A DNA stretch of 64,000 nt, taken from Thalassotalea atypica. GTDB taxonomy: Bacteria > Pseudomonadota > Gammaproteobacteria > Enterobacterales > Alteromonadaceae. The notes below the pieces were generated by a model, which saw only the letters and a program-made list of their open reading frames with translations, ran no database searches and was not told where the DNA came from. Shown here piece by piece: positions 48,757 through 58,746 of the stretch. How positions within the stretch are numbered: position 1 is the first letter of the stretch; each line of letters starts with the position of its first letter. A program made the translations under genes and the position numbers. The stretch lies in contig NZ_AP027364.1 in assembly GCF_030295975.1 (NCBI RefSeq), positions 1,612,001 through 1,676,000 on the forward strand, given 5' to 3'.

Positions 48757-50223
48757 TTATTTAAAACTTGCCACACTGGCTTCCATTTCAGCTGCGCTCG
48801 ACTTAAGTGCCTCCGCTTCAACTGAAAGCAACTCTATTTTTTCAATGTCTGTTTGAACGGTTGCCCGCAGCGTTTCCGTACTTTGAGCAATACCATCGGT
48901 AGTGGACGATTGTTGCTCTACTGCCGCAGCAACGTTTATCGCGATAGCGCTTGAGGTTTCCACTATGGCAGATGCTTGCTCAATTTGTGCGATGGCTTTG
49001 TCGGTGACTTCGATGACTTCTGTTACGACAGAGATGCATTTTTCCATAGACACTGTTGTGCTTTTTGAATACGTCACCAATACATTAAGGGTTTCGCTAA
49101 TTTTATCTGTGCTTTCCTTGGTTCTGTTCGCCAACGCTCTAACCTCGTCCGCAACAACGGCAAAACCACGCCCTTGTTCACCAGCTCTAGCGGCTTCGAT
49201 GGCCGCATTTAAAGCCAATAAATTTGTTTGATCAGCTATGCCTGTGATTTCAGTCAATACCGTTGTGATTGCGTGACTAGAGCTGGCTAGTTCAGAGACT
49301 TCGTTACTGGTGGTTTCCAGTGCTTGGGTTAACTGTTTGTTCTTTTTATTGATATCAATAATGTCAACATTGGTTTCCCGCGTATATTGGTTGGCCGCCT
49401 GCATTTGATCGCTTAGCTGTGCCGTTTCCTCTGCAATGGAAGAAACTGTCACGGCCATTTGCTCAGCAGACGTTGCAATGGAATCTGTTTCTACTTGTCT
49501 ATTTGCTGATGATTGTTCTAATTCATCCTTTGCAGCGTTCAACTGCTCCGCATTATGATTTAGCTTGCTAACACGTGATTTAACTTGCGTGATCACTTGA
49601 TCAAATAGAAGCAGTAAGTTATTAAAGTTGTCCAAAATATCACTTTTTCTTTCTATCGCACGTATTTTCAAATCAATAGCCGTCGGGTCTTTGGTGACGC
49701 TATTAGCTATGTCTGATAGTTCAATACCTATACTGCTTTCATCTTTCATAAGTTTCGCAATATAGCCGGCAATAGAGGCCTCAATCAGTGCATAGACCGC
49801 ATGGATGACGACATTATTAAAATTCAGTCGGTATTCATCAAATAAATAAACGGGCTGTCCACTGGATTGTAAAAAATAAAACGATAAATGATGAACTGCA
49901 ACAATGGCTATCGCGGAAACAAAAACCCGCCAATCACCAAAAATGATTAAAAAGGCCATCAATATGAATATTTCAAAGTGAACTTCTATTAAACCGCCAG
50001 TTTGATGGATATGAAGAAAAGAAAAAATCATCACTGATAGCGCGGCTACATGTTTAGTGAGATTCGCATCAGGCATGACGTTAATGAAGTAAATTGCTAT
50101 TCCTAGAGCTGGCAACCCAATCACAAACGCTTCAATAAAGGTTTGATTTAAAAATGCTAACACGACCGACTCGGTAAACAGTAGTATGATCAAGTAAAAG
50201 AATAGCTTATTCGTATTGTTCAT
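48757..50223 (-). CDS. methyl-accepting chemotaxis protein with multi-helix membrane sensor
   Basis: Chemoreceptor of 488 aa. Instead of a periplasmic ligand domain, the N-terminus has about six membrane helices (residues 7-165), with conserved His residues in [18 protein letters not shown] and [15 protein letters not shown], a pattern suited to a membrane-embedded sensor. A short linker replaces a standard HAMP domain. The C-terminal signalling domain (about 215-488) contains the hairpin tip [25 protein letters not shown] and [16 protein letters not shown], which couples to CheA/CheW. It is upstream of and coupled to the small membrane protein at 48222-48755. The ligand is unknown. Confidence 0.92.
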   Translation of the reverse strand: MNNTNKLFFYLIILLFTESVVLAFLNQTFIEAFVIGLPALGIAIYFINVMPDANLTKHVAALSVMIFSFLHIHQTGGLIEVHFEIFILMAFLIIFGDWRVFVSAIAIVAVHHLSFYFLQSSGQPVYLFDEYRLNFNNVVIHAVYALIEASIAGYIAKLMKDESSIGIELSDIANSVTKDPTAIDLKIRAIERKSDILDNFNNLLLLFDQVITQVKSRVSKLNHNAEQLNAAKDELEQSSANRQVETDSIATSAEQMAVTVSSIAEETAQLSDQMQAANQYTRETNVDIIDINKKNKQLTQALETTSNEVSELASSSHAITTVLTEITGIADQTNLLALNAAIEAARAGEQGRGFAVVADEVRALANRTKESTDKISETLNVLVTYSKSTTVSMEKCISVVTEVIEVTDKAIAQIEQASAIVETSSAIAINVAAAVEQQSSTTDGIAQSTETLRATVQTDIEKIELLSVEAEALKSSAAEMEASVASFK

Positions 50224-50482
50224 TTTTGACCCCTACAGGACAGAGTTGAACGTTCCTTGTTAAACAAACCGTTGCTTCACATCCAGTGATGTTAAGGTGA
50301 TATTGGTTTAACTATAGAAGTGAATGTAAATTTTAGGTAACTCTTGAGGACATTTATTCTTTTTTGAATATTATTTTTCAAGTTATTAATAAAGCGCATA
50401 TTAAATACGATGCTTACTAGTTTTTTTGTTCAATTGATTCTCTTTCCAACAAACGAGTGAATTCCCTTTTTTATACTACCTT

Positions 50483-50496
50483 TCCCAAATTTGGGA
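50483..50496 (+). promoter_or_regulatory. palindromic operator, probable enhancer for the NtrC-type regulator
   Basis: TCCCAAATTTGGGA is a perfect palindrome centred about 70 bases upstream of the sigma-54 promoter, a normal distance for a bacterial enhancer-binding protein with a Fis-type helix-turn-helix such as the one encoded at 55204. Binding is inferred. Confidence 0.6.
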
Positions 50497-50559
50497 CTTT
50501 AGCTGTTTCATTTTTAAGATGGTAAGAATTAAAGTCTTTAATTTCAATGAGTAAAGAAT

Positions 50560-50576
50560 TGGTATGCATTTAGCAA
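50560..50576 (+). promoter_or_regulatory. sigma-54 (-24/-12) promoter of the ABC export operon
   Basis: TGGTATGCATTTAGCAA has GG (50561-50562) and GC (50573-50574) separated by exactly ten bases, the invariant spacing of RpoN promoters (consensus TGGCAC-N5-TTGCA). Transcription should start near 50586, 18 bases before the ATG at 50604. Confidence 0.6.
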
Positions 50577-50603
50577 TCTCCTCTCGTAACCTCACATTAA
50601 ACT

Positions 50604-51872
50604 ATGGACAGCAATATGGAAATGACCACCATATTAAATAGAACCGACAATAAACGTTACCGAGCTCTTAGGCTGATTGTGCTAACAGTGTCTTTATTGA
50701 GCGTATCATTGTGGGCAATTTCTTCCGTAAATATTGATGCTACCCCGTCAGCTGCTGACATAAGAATTGCCGCGGTTTTACAAGGGGATTTTGACGTAAA
50801 GGTCAGCGGTTATGGTCGATTGAAAGCTAAAAATCAACGGATGTTGACCAGCCAGTCACAAGCGACAGTTGAAAGCATTTCACTGTATCCCGGCGCAAGA
50901 GTAACGAAAGACACCGTGATTTTGACTCTTTCTGATCCTCAACTTGAACAAGAGCTTGTTAATGCTCGATTAGAGTTAGGGCGCCAGCAGGCGCAAGCAA
51001 AAGAGCAAATCATCTCGCATAAAAGCCAATTGCTAGAACGTGAAGCACAAATTGCCTTGCTGAACAGTGATTTGGAGATTGCCCAATTAAGAGCGGAAGC
51101 TGAAAGAAAACTCATTGATAAAGGCATCGTCAGTATTCTTGATTACAAACGCACGCAACTTGATGTTAGGCAATTGAGTCAACGTGTCGATATTGAGCAG
51201 AAACGACGTACTCAACTAAAAGCGATGCAAAAAGAGCGTACCAATATCCTGCAGGATTTGGTCATTCAATATCAGGCGAACTTTCAAACCATTAAAAAAC
51301 GTCACGACAGACTAACGGTGCGGGCGGGACTAGATGGTGTCTTGCAAACATTGCCTGTAGAAATTGGCCAAAGTGTAATTGCTGGTTCACAACTTGCTCT
51401 AGTTGGCTCAGATCAGAAGCTCGTTGCACAGTTAAAAGTACAGCATTCTCAAGCGGATCAAATTGCCATCGGCATGTTGGCGACCGTCAATACCTTTGGC
51501 GAAACGGTTGATGCTAAGGTCATCCGGATTGAATCGATAGTTACCGACGGACGCGTAATGATTGAACTTGATTTACTCGGGAAATTGCCCGCCAACGCGC
51601 GTCCGGACTTAACCGTAGAAGGGCAAATTTTAGTTAAACAAATTGCTGATACGCTGTATGTCGAACAACCGAGTAACACTCAGCCTTACACGACAAAGAA
51701 TATTTTCGTCGCTGCAAATAATCAAAAAACAGCTCAGCTGACATCATTAGAATTTGGTACAGTTTCAGGAAGTCAAATTCAAGTGGTTAAGGGTGTTCAG
51801 CGCGGCGATAAAGTCATTGTTTCGGATATGACGCAATGGCGACAGCAATCAACAATTGAGCTAATAGACTGA
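50604..51872 (+). CDS. membrane-fusion (HlyD/MacA-like) subunit of ABC exporter
   Basis: Periplasmic adaptor of 422 aa with one N-terminal membrane helix (about 22-44). Then come a lipoyl-like half (VKVSGYGRLKAKNQRMLTSQ, VESISLYPGARVTKDTVIL), a long helical hairpin rich in Gln, Glu, Ala and Arg (about 115-235), the second lipoyl half (LTVRAGLDGVLQTLPVEIGQSV) and beta-barrel and membrane-proximal domains. It starts the operon with an ATPase (30 bases downstream) and an FtsX/MacB-type permease. It should connect the inner-membrane exporter to an outer-membrane factor encoded elsewhere. A second ATG at 50616 is possible. Substrate unknown. Confidence 0.9.
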   Translation: MDSNMEMTTILNRTDNKRYRALRLIVLTVSLLSVSLWAISSVNIDATPSAADIRIAAVLQGDFDVKVSGYGRLKAKNQRMLTSQSQATVESISLYPGARVTKDTVILTLSDPQLEQELVNARLELGRQQAQAKEQIISHKSQLLEREAQIALLNSDLEIAQLRAEAERKLIDKGIVSILDYKRTQLDVRQLSQRVDIEQKRRTQLKAMQKERTNILQDLVIQYQANFQTIKKRHDRLTVRAGLDGVLQTLPVEIGQSVIAGSQLALVGSDQKLVAQLKVQHSQADQIAIGMLATVNTFGETVDAKVIRIESIVTDGRVMIELDLLGKLPANARPDLTVEGQILVKQIADTLYVEQPSNTQPYTTKNIFVAANNQKTAQLTSLEFGTVSGSQIQVVKGVQRGDKVIVSDMTQWRQQSTIELID

Positions 51873-51902
51873 ATTGAATAAATATAAGAAAAGGAAGCAA
51901 TA

Positions 51903-52679
51903 ATGGATACACCTACACAAACAAGCAGTATTATTTCGCTGAAAAATTTGTCAAAAACTTTTACCACCTCTGATATTGAAGTAATGGCATTAACGGACAT
52001 AAACTTGGATATTAATCAAGGTGATTACTTATCAATCAGTGGTCCCTCTGGCTGTGGTAAATCGACTTTATTGTCTATTCTAGGCTTATTAGATTCTCCG
52101 ACTGATGGCCGTTACGAAATCGAAGGGGTAGACACATCATCGTTAAAAATGGATCAACAAGCTGAGTTGCGCAATTTGCATATTGGTTTTGTTTTTCAGT
52201 CGTTTAACCTGATAGATGAATTAAGCGTTTTTGACAACGTGGCATTGCCATTAACCTACCGCGAACAAGCGCTTTCAAGCGAAGAAATCCAACAACGCGT
52301 TATCAAAGCACTATCGCAGGTTGAAATGGAGCATCGCCAATCACACAAGCCAAATCAATTATCAGGCGGACAACAACAACGTGTTGCCATAGCGCGAGCG
52401 CTTGCTGGCGAGCCATCAATATTACTGGTGGATGAGCCAACAGGGAACTTGGATTCAAAAAATGGTGATGCCGTGATGGACATTTTAGGCCAGTTAAATA
52501 AGGTGGGCACCACCATTTGTATGGTAACTCACGATCCCCGTTATGCCGGACACGCGAACAAGCAGATACACTTGCTCGACGGCAAAATTATCGAACAATC
52601 GAATGCGCAGTCAATGCCTAATAATAAGTCCTATGATGAACCTGAAAGCGTGCGCTTCCCTGAGCCAGAGGCGGTGTAA
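51903..52679 (+). CDS. ABC transporter ATPase (MacB/LolD-type)
   Basis: Cytoplasmic nucleotide-binding subunit, 258 aa, with Walker [10 protein letters not shown] (about 48-56), Q-loop FVFQSFNL, signature LSGGQQQR, Walker [13 protein letters not shown], and switch His in MVTHDPR. The family moves lipoproteins, peptides or macrolides by mechanotransmission rather than across the membrane. Its stop codon overlaps the permease start by one base. The C-terminal extension after about 230 is acidic and probably unstructured. Confidence 0.94.
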   Translation: MDTPTQTSSIISLKNLSKTFTTSDIEVMALTDINLDINQGDYLSISGPSGCGKSTLLSILGLLDSPTDGRYEIEGVDTSSLKMDQQAELRNLHIGFVFQSFNLIDELSVFDNVALPLTYREQALSSEEIQQRVIKALSQVEMEHRQSHKPNQLSGGQQQRVAIARALAGEPSILLVDEPTGNLDSKNGDAVMDILGQLNKVGTTICMVTHDPRYAGHANKQIHLLDGKIIEQSNAQSMPNNKSYDEPESVRFPEPEAV

Positions 52680-55120
52680 TGATGAGTAAATTCACCAAAA
52701 TATCCAGCCAGTTAAAACTGGCATTTTCTTCGCTAATGCAGGCGCCGGGTTTTGTCAGCTCAGTATTGGTTACTATGTCTTTGACGATGGCGACCTTGTT
52801 TGTCGTATTTTCGCTGGTTAATAGTTATTTTATAAAGCCGCTAAACGTTTTAGACGAGAAAAATCTATATGTGCTTGAGCAGGAAGTAGATACGCCATCG
52901 GGCACTCATGCACACTTTCAAAGTTATAAGGCAATAGTCCACTGGTTTAAAACACAAAATAGTTTCGAACGAGCTGCCGCTATTAGTCCAGCTGAATTTA
53001 TGATCACCAATTTACCGGGCGAGCCTAAATATACAGTGACCTATACAACGCCTGATTATTTCGAACTTTTTAATGTAAAGCTGGTGCTAGGGCAAACATT
53101 TTCGTCAGACCTAAACATAGATCAAGCGTCTGATAATATTTTAATTTCTGAACATCTTTGGCGCAGTGTCTACAATCAAGATCCGAATATTTTAGGAAAA
53201 TCAATTCAAGAAGGGGAGTACAGCTACAAGGTCATCGGCGTGGTGTCATCTAGCTATGAACCGCCGTACATGTTTTATGAAGGAAAATCTGATTTGTGGC
53301 TTCATTTTGGCTCAGATCGACGTTTTTACAATGATGGCGAATGGGATAACCCCTGGGATAACACCTATGGTTCATTAAAAATGGTCGGTACTAAAAAGGT
53401 GGGGGTGAGCTATGACGAAATGTACCAAGATTTTGATGACAGTATTGAATCGATTCGTGCGGAATGGATTGAAGGCTACGATACAGCCACGGATTTTAGG
53501 CCGTTACTCACACTATATCGCTCGGTAGAGTTAGGTGATAAGGGGCATTTGAGCTTATTCTTACTGGCTGGCACATTGGGGCTGTTTGTCATTGCTGTCG
53601 TGAATGTCAGCAATCTATTTTTCTCTCGTGCACTAGCTCAACATAAAACCTTGGCACTACAAGCGGTGCTAGGAGCTAAACGAGGATTGCTGTTCTCTTC
53701 TATCTTATTGCAAACGTTAATTCTAATGGTTAGCTCTTTGGTGATTGCACTATTTATTGCAGCTTGGGGCATAAAGCTGTTTAAGTTTTTAGCATTGGGT
53801 AAACTGCCTTTAGTTCAGTCAATAGCTATCGACATGAATTTATTGCTGATGGCGGCCGTGTTAAGCCTTTTATTGGCTTATCTTTTTGCTTTTGTTACCT
53901 CGCGTTTGATTAACTACCGCGCATTAAGCACACAGTTACAATCCAGTGGTAAAGGTGGTGTAAATCAGGTTTCAGGAAGAACGGTTCGCGTGTTGGTGAG
54001 TTTGCAAATGGCACTGGCCTCAACATTGATAATTATTGCGTGTTTGGCGCTGACCAAAACACATCAAACCTTAAATCGTCCTATGGGTAGTCATATTGAA
54101 AACTTCTATTCAGTGATTGGTTTTATTCGTAATGAAAATAAAGAGCTGTCTATGGCAGAGCGCTATGAAAAGCAAATTAAGGTTCAAAGTGAACTTGGGA
54201 AAATTGCAAAAATAAAGAGGATCTCTACAGGTCACAGTCCCGTGTCAGTTCGTATTACTAAAGCGACAATAACCAGTAAGCAAGGAGAGCAAACCCCTTT
54301 TATTCCTCAGGCGTGGGTTGGGCCTGAGTACTTTGACCATACAGGGCTGAAAATTCTTAAAGGACGTACTTTTAGTGAAGCGGCGATTCGCGCAGAGAAA
54401 CATGAAGTCATGGTCAGTGAAAGCCTAGCGTACATGCTTGACCCGCAAGGTGATGTGTTAGGTAAAGTATATGAAGGGCGTAATGAAGATAACGAAATTG
54501 TTGGGATTACCGAAGACTTTAATCACCCCAATTATTATGATCAAGACCAAGGTAAACATATTTGGTGGCCAGGCCAGCCGTTTTCTTATAACTACATCAT
54601 TGAGGTTAACGAAGGGCAAACTCTGTCGCGTGCTGAATTACTGAGCGCTCTGCGAGAGCAAGATGCAAGAATGAACATATGGGAGTTCCGCTCTTTTGAA
54701 GCGGAGCATGATAAGATTATTTACTTGGATAAGATAACTTTGTACGTTAGCTATATATTGGCCGCGTTTACGCTATTGCTTGCCAGTGTCGGTATCTATG
54801 GGGTGATCAGTTATAACTTAGGACTAAGACGTTTTGAGTTTGGCATTCGCATGGCGCTTGGCGCTAAAAAATCGCGCTTATATGCTTTGTTAGTTAAAGA
54901 TGCTGTAATGCCTTTGACTATTGGAGTTGCCATCGCCTTGGTAGCAATTATTGCGATTTATGGCTTATATAAAACGCAATTGAGTCAATGGTTAAGTTTT
55001 GAATTTGGCTTAGCACTGCCGGTATTACTGATGACAGTGGTGATTGCACTTTTTGCTAGTTATCGACCGATGCAAAAGATCATTAAAAATAGACCAATGC
55101 GTGCGCTGCGCAACGAGTAA
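52679..55120 (+). CDS. FtsX/MacB-type ABC permease, duplicated form
   Basis: Inner-membrane permease of 813 aa made of two MacB-like halves. Helix near 20-45, then a periplasmic MacB_PCD domain (about 60-270), three helices (about 285-425), a second leading helix (about 437-462), a second periplasmic domain (about 470-690) and three final helices (about 695-800). The FtsX signature regions LFVIAVVNVSNLFFSRALAQ and GVISYNLGLRRFEFGIRMALGA are visible in the two halves. This large form dimerises with the adjacent ATPase. Translationally coupled to the ATPase gene (TAATG). A strong hairpin follows its stop. Confidence 0.92.
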   Translation: MMSKFTKISSQLKLAFSSLMQAPGFVSSVLVTMSLTMATLFVVFSLVNSYFIKPLNVLDEKNLYVLEQEVDTPSGTHAHFQSYKAIVHWFKTQNSFERAAAISPAEFMITNLPGEPKYTVTYTTPDYFELFNVKLVLGQTFSSDLNIDQASDNILISEHLWRSVYNQDPNILGKSIQEGEYSYKVIGVVSSSYEPPYMFYEGKSDLWLHFGSDRRFYNDGEWDNPWDNTYGSLKMVGTKKVGVSYDEMYQDFDDSIESIRAEWIEGYDTATDFRPLLTLYRSVELGDKGHLSLFLLAGTLGLFVIAVVNVSNLFFSRALAQHKTLALQAVLGAKRGLLFSSILLQTLILMVSSLVIALFIAAWGIKLFKFLALGKLPLVQSIAIDMNLLLMAAVLSLLLAYLFAFVTSRLINYRALSTQLQSSGKGGVNQVSGRTVRVLVSLQMALASTLIIIACLALTKTHQTLNRPMGSHIENFYSVIGFIRNENKELSMAERYEKQIKVQSELGKIAKIKRISTGHSPVSVRITKATITSKQGEQTPFIPQAWVGPEYFDHTGLKILKGRTFSEAAIRAEKHEVMVSESLAYMLDPQGDVLGKVYEGRNEDNEIVGITEDFNHPNYYDQDQGKHIWWPGQPFSYNYIIEVNEGQTLSRAELLSALREQDARMNIWEFRSFEAEHDKIIYLDKITLYVSYILAAFTLLLASVGIYGVISYNLGLRRFEFGIRMALGAKKSRLYALLVKDAVMPLTIGVAIALVAIIAIYGLYKTQLSQWLSFEFGLALPVLLMTVVIALFASYRPMQKIIKNRPMRALRNE

Positions 55121-55129
55121 TCGACGAAT

Positions 55130-55166
55130 ACTCCTTAACTACTATGAAAAATAGTGGTTAAGGAGT
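55130..55166 (+). repeat. 16-bp stem-loop between permease and regulator genes
   Basis: ACTCCTTAACTACTAT (55130-55145) pairs with ATAGTGGTTAAGGAGT (55151-55166) around GAAAA, with one T-G pair. No T-tract follows, so it is more likely an RNA-processing, stabilising or attenuating hairpin than an intrinsic terminator. Confidence 0.75.
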
Positions 55167-55203
55167 CGAGATAAATAATAATAAAAGAGAATTAGCGTTA
55201 TAT

Positions 55204-56565
55204 ATGAGTGTAATTTTAGTCATTGATGATCAAGTTGATGTTCGCATGTCAGCGTCTATTGCCTTAGCCAATCATGGTTTCACTTGTCTTGAAGCAGACA
55301 GTCCCCATCAAGGGGTAAAACAATTAAAATCGCAACATGTTGATCTGATTTTATTAGACATGAATTTTAGCTTAGACACGACCTCAGGCGATGAAGGGTT
55401 GAATTTTTTAAGGCTGCTTAAAGAGCAATTTAGTCAAATTCCCGTTGTGATGATGACAGGATGGGCAAGTGTAGATATCGCTGTGCAAACGATGCAACTT
55501 GGCGCTGCTGATTTCATCGAAAAACCGTGGAAAAACACACGATTGGTCTCAATCGTGAAGCAGCAACTACAAAGCGCAGAGCTTCATCAGGAAAATGCCC
55601 GTTATACTGCTTTAAACCACAGTGTCCACGTGGAAGGCTTTGTTAGCTCGCCCGAAATGTCTTCACTATTACGTAAAGCTCAACGCGCTGCAATGAGCGA
55701 TGCCAATATCTTGATTACCGGTGAAAATGGGACAGGAAAAAGTTTACTAGCTAAATATATTCATCAACATTCTGCTCGTGCTGATAATCGTTTTGTTAGC
55801 GTTAATATGGGAGCAATTCCAGAGTCTTTATTTGAAAGTGAGCTATTTGGCCATAAAAAAGGTGCCTTTACAGATGCTAAAGAAAATCGTCTCGGTCGAT
55901 TCGACATAGCTTCAAAAGGGACGCTATTTTTAGATGAAATAGGGACTCTACCGCAAGCACTTCAAGCGAAAATGTTGCGGGTATTAGAAACCGGAGAATA
56001 TGAAATTGTTGGTTCAAGCCACACCAGTCAAACCGATGCGAGAATATTATCTGCAACCAACGCAGATTTAGATGCGTTGATTGCTAAAGATAATTTTCGA
56101 CGAGACTTATTGTTTAGGTTAAATACGGTTGAGTTGCATATTCCGCCGCTCAGAGAACGACCTGACGATATTTTAATACTTGCAAAGCATATGCTTGCAA
56201 AACATGCACAAAAATATAAACGCGAAGGCATGAGTCTTGCGACAGAGGCTAAAGCGGCTATGGTTAAGCATACTTGGTTGGGCAATGTTCGCGAATTAAG
56301 CCACTGTATTGAACGTGCTGTAATAATGTCTGACGATAATTGCCTAGATACACTATCGCTTGGATTAAGCCAATACAACGCTCAACAAGCCACCTCTTCA
56401 CCGCTGATGACGTTAGAAGAAAGCGAAAAGCAGGCCATTATTCAAGCATTGCGTTATTATGACGGCAATGTCATGGTCGCCGGTGAGTATTTAGGTTTGA
56501 GTAAATCAGCGTTTTATCGTCGACTAGAAAAGTTTGACTTAGATCCCAAAGAATTGGAGAAATGA
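55204..56565 (+). CDS. sigma-54-dependent NtrC-family response regulator
   Basis: Bacterial enhancer-binding protein of 453 aa: receiver domain (1-120) with phosphoacceptor Asp 52 in ILLDMNF, AAA+ domain (about 143-370) with Walker A GENGTGKS and the sigma-54 contact loop GAFTDA (220-225, instead of the common GAFTGA), and a C-terminal Fis-type helix-turn-helix (about 410-450, VAGEYLGLSKSAFYRRL). The paired histidine kinase gene follows after one base. The likely target is the sigma-54 promoter before the exporter operon at 50560. The Asp in the GAFTxA loop occurs in several regulators of this type and need not inactivate it. Confidence 0.94.
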   Translation: MSVILVIDDQVDVRMSASIALANHGFTCLEADSPHQGVKQLKSQHVDLILLDMNFSLDTTSGDEGLNFLRLLKEQFSQIPVVMMTGWASVDIAVQTMQLGAADFIEKPWKNTRLVSIVKQQLQSAELHQENARYTALNHSVHVEGFVSSPEMSSLLRKAQRAAMSDANILITGENGTGKSLLAKYIHQHSARADNRFVSVNMGAIPESLFESELFGHKKGAFTDAKENRLGRFDIASKGTLFLDEIGTLPQALQAKMLRVLETGEYEIVGSSHTSQTDARILSATNADLDALIAKDNFRRDLLFRLNTVELHIPPLRERPDDILILAKHMLAKHAQKYKREGMSLATEAKAAMVKHTWLGNVRELSHCIERAVIMSDDNCLDTLSLGLSQYNAQQATSSPLMTLEESEKQAIIQALRYYDGNVMVAGEYLGLSKSAFYRRLEKFDLDPKELEK

Positions 56566-56566
56566 A

Positions 56567-57877
56567 TTGTCGGCGAAGTATTCGTTAGAAACCCGATTAG
56601 TCTTATTGTTTAGTGTTTCGGTGCTACTGCCGCTATTGCCTTGTGCATATATCATTTGGTCGCAAGGGTATGACTTTCTTGAGAGTTTAACCATAATACT
56701 TGCCTTTCTTATTCCAAGTATGTGGCTGTTTTATCGTTGTTATAGCTATACGACAGACGTGCTTGAACGTATTGGCTTGCAATTGGACTCTTTGGGCAAT
56801 GATGAATTTAATAGCTGGCATTTAGCGGGTTATACTGGCGGTAGAATTAATGCGCTGAAAAAAGACTTTGCTAAATTAGGAAGCAAACTAGCGGGCAAGC
56901 GCAATGAGTATTTGCATAATGAATCCTTTGTTTTTGACCTGATCAAGGAATTGGAATTACCCATCCTGGTTTTAGATCATCATGATCAACTCTATACTGC
57001 TAATGCCAGCTTTTCGGCACTCAATCAAACCCCAGTAAATTCATTATTAGGAAAACATGCTAACGCGTTTGGGCTATCGAAATCGTGTCACCAATGGCAG
57101 CAAGACGAAAGTGGGGCATTAAAGCAAAGGTTTGAAGTAAATACCCATGTGATCAAGCGCAATGGAAGAAACTATCAACTCTTGGTTTTGTTCTCTATAG
57201 AGCAGCAGTTGCGAGACAATGAAAAGCAAGTGTGGCAGCGATTGATACGTGTGTTAAATCATGAGGTGAGAAATTCACTTACGCCTATTTATTCAATGTC
57301 GCAATCGCTTCAGGAAATGAAGCTGATGGGACCGCTTAACAATGAGCAACAAGTGGTTGAAAAAAATATACTACAAGTGATTGAAAACCGCTCGCTACAA
57401 CTGCTGGAGTTTGTTGAGAATTACAGTGCCTTTAGTAAATTACCACCAGCCAGTAAACAAATAACCACGAGTGACGATATCAATAATCGTATTGACGCTT
57501 TGTTTCCTCAAATTACTATTGCCCAGCAAGAAAATTATAAAGTGATGGTTGATTTAGGGCAATTAGAGCAAGCGCTGATTAACTTGATTAAAAATGCAGT
57601 TGAAGCATCAAAAGCGGATATGCCAGTAGCAATGAACTGGCAAGAGACACAACAAACAATCAATATTGTCATCATTGATGCAGGAACAGGCATCATGAAT
57701 CCTGATAATTTGTTTGTTCCTTTTTATTCAACAAAGCCCGACGGCTCAGGCATAGGGCTTATCCTCAGTCGTGATCTGATACGAAATCAAGGTGGCGAAT
57801 TAACACTTTGTAATCGCACCGATGCTCAAGGTGTTGTTGCAACCATTACCTTACCCAAACAACTCGACTTATCTTAA
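56567..57877 (+). CDS. sensor histidine kinase paired with the NtrC-type regulator
   Basis: Membrane kinase of 436 aa. Two N-terminal helices (about 8-28 and 33-52) flank almost no periplasmic loop. A PAS-like domain (about 125-215) precedes the phosphorylation site His 232 in LNHEVRNSLTP. The ATPase domain has the N-box LINLIKNAVEAS, G1 IIDAGTGI and G2 GSGIGLILS. The TTG start at 56567 lies two bases after the regulator stop with GGAG upstream. The stop overlaps the next gene by one base, placing the hydrolase in the same operon. Confidence 0.93.
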   Translation: MSAKYSLETRLVLLFSVSVLLPLLPCAYIIWSQGYDFLESLTIILAFLIPSMWLFYRCYSYTTDVLERIGLQLDSLGNDEFNSWHLAGYTGGRINALKKDFAKLGSKLAGKRNEYLHNESFVFDLIKELELPILVLDHHDQLYTANASFSALNQTPVNSLLGKHANAFGLSKSCHQWQQDESGALKQRFEVNTHVIKRNGRNYQLLVLFSIEQQLRDNEKQVWQRLIRVLNHEVRNSLTPIYSMSQSLQEMKLMGPLNNEQQVVEKNILQVIENRSLQLLEFVENYSAFSKLPPASKQITTSDDINNRIDALFPQITIAQQENYKVMVDLGQLEQALINLIKNAVEASKADMPVAMNWQETQQTINIVIIDAGTGIMNPDNLFVPFYSTKPDGSGIGLILSRDLIRNQGGELTLCNRTDAQGVVATITLPKQLDLS

Positions 57878-58596
57878 TGCCTAAACGTGTATTTTTTATT
57901 CCTGGTACCATGTGTAATGAGCAGCTTTGGTCGCCAGTGATTGATGAGCTAAAAGGTATTTATACGCCTGAGCACCTTGCTATCCCTAATCATCTAACAT
58001 TTGAACAAATTGCGCAGCAGTTACTCGCTCAATTACCGGATGAAAAAGTTAACTTAGTCGGTTTTTCACTCGGTGGTTATATCGCAAGTTATTTAGCATG
58101 CTACCACTCCGAGCGGGTAGAGAAAGTATTGGTAGTCGCTAATAGCCCATCGAACTTAAGCGAACATGAAATAAATCAACGACAAAGCTTAATGAGTTGG
58201 GTAAAAAGCCATGGCTATAGCGGTATGACCAGAAAAAAGGCGAGCAATTACCTTGACGAGCCCTCTACAGAAACACATTCTTCACCCAATAGAGAGAGTA
58301 TCATTTGGCAAATTTTAGCGATGGACAGGCAATTAGGGCAGGAGACACTGCTCAGTCAAATGCTAAATACAACGCATCGAGAAAACTTATTAACGGGATT
58401 AGCTGATACTGAGATCTCGGTAACGCTTTATGCTAGTGAGAGAGACCCTTTGGTGAATTGGCCTTGGATAGAAGAGTTGAACTGTTTAGCCCCCCATCAC
58501 AAGATAATAAAAACCCAAGGTCGTGGCCACATGCTGCCACTTGAAAAGCCAAAAGAATTGGCAAAACATATTAAAACATGGCTCAGTTGTATTTAG
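57877..58596 (+). CDS. alpha/beta fold hydrolase
   Basis: Cytoplasmic hydrolase of 239 aa with a complete alpha/beta fold triad: nucleophile Ser in VGFSLGGYIA (about residue 69), Asp in YASERDPLVNW and His in GRGHMLPLEKP. The N-terminus FIPGTMCNEQLW holds the oxyanion region. The ATG overlaps the histidine kinase stop (TTAATG), so it is the last member of the regulator operon. Substrate unknown. Similar proteins are annotated as BioH-like or menaquinone-type hydrolases, but nothing specific supports that here. Confidence 0.88.
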   Translation: MPKRVFFIPGTMCNEQLWSPVIDELKGIYTPEHLAIPNHLTFEQIAQQLLAQLPDEKVNLVGFSLGGYIASYLACYHSERVEKVLVVANSPSNLSEHEINQRQSLMSWVKSHGYSGMTRKKASNYLDEPSTETHSSPNRESIIWQILAMDRQLGQETLLSQMLNTTHRENLLTGLADTEISVTLYASERDPLVNWPWIEELNCLAPHHKIIKTQGRGHMLPLEKPKELAKHIKTWLSCI

Positions 58597-58746
58597 TGAG
58601 ATAACAAGGCTTGCTGGTAGATAAATCCATAGTGAAATAAGTGTATCGCGTATATAATTGGCGCCAACTCTTATGCGCTCATTCACACCAACAAATAGTG
58701 GCATGCGCATATTCGTCAATATCGCCTAGAAATTTAAGTGAAAACC

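Larger units (their letters stand above)
50224..50603. other. divergent regulatory region between chemoreceptor and ABC export operon
   Basis: No gene here. The rightward half holds a perfect 14-base palindrome (50483-50496) and a sigma-54-type promoter (50560-50576) in the order enhancer, promoter, gene, directly ahead of the membrane-fusion protein gene. Confidence 0.7.
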
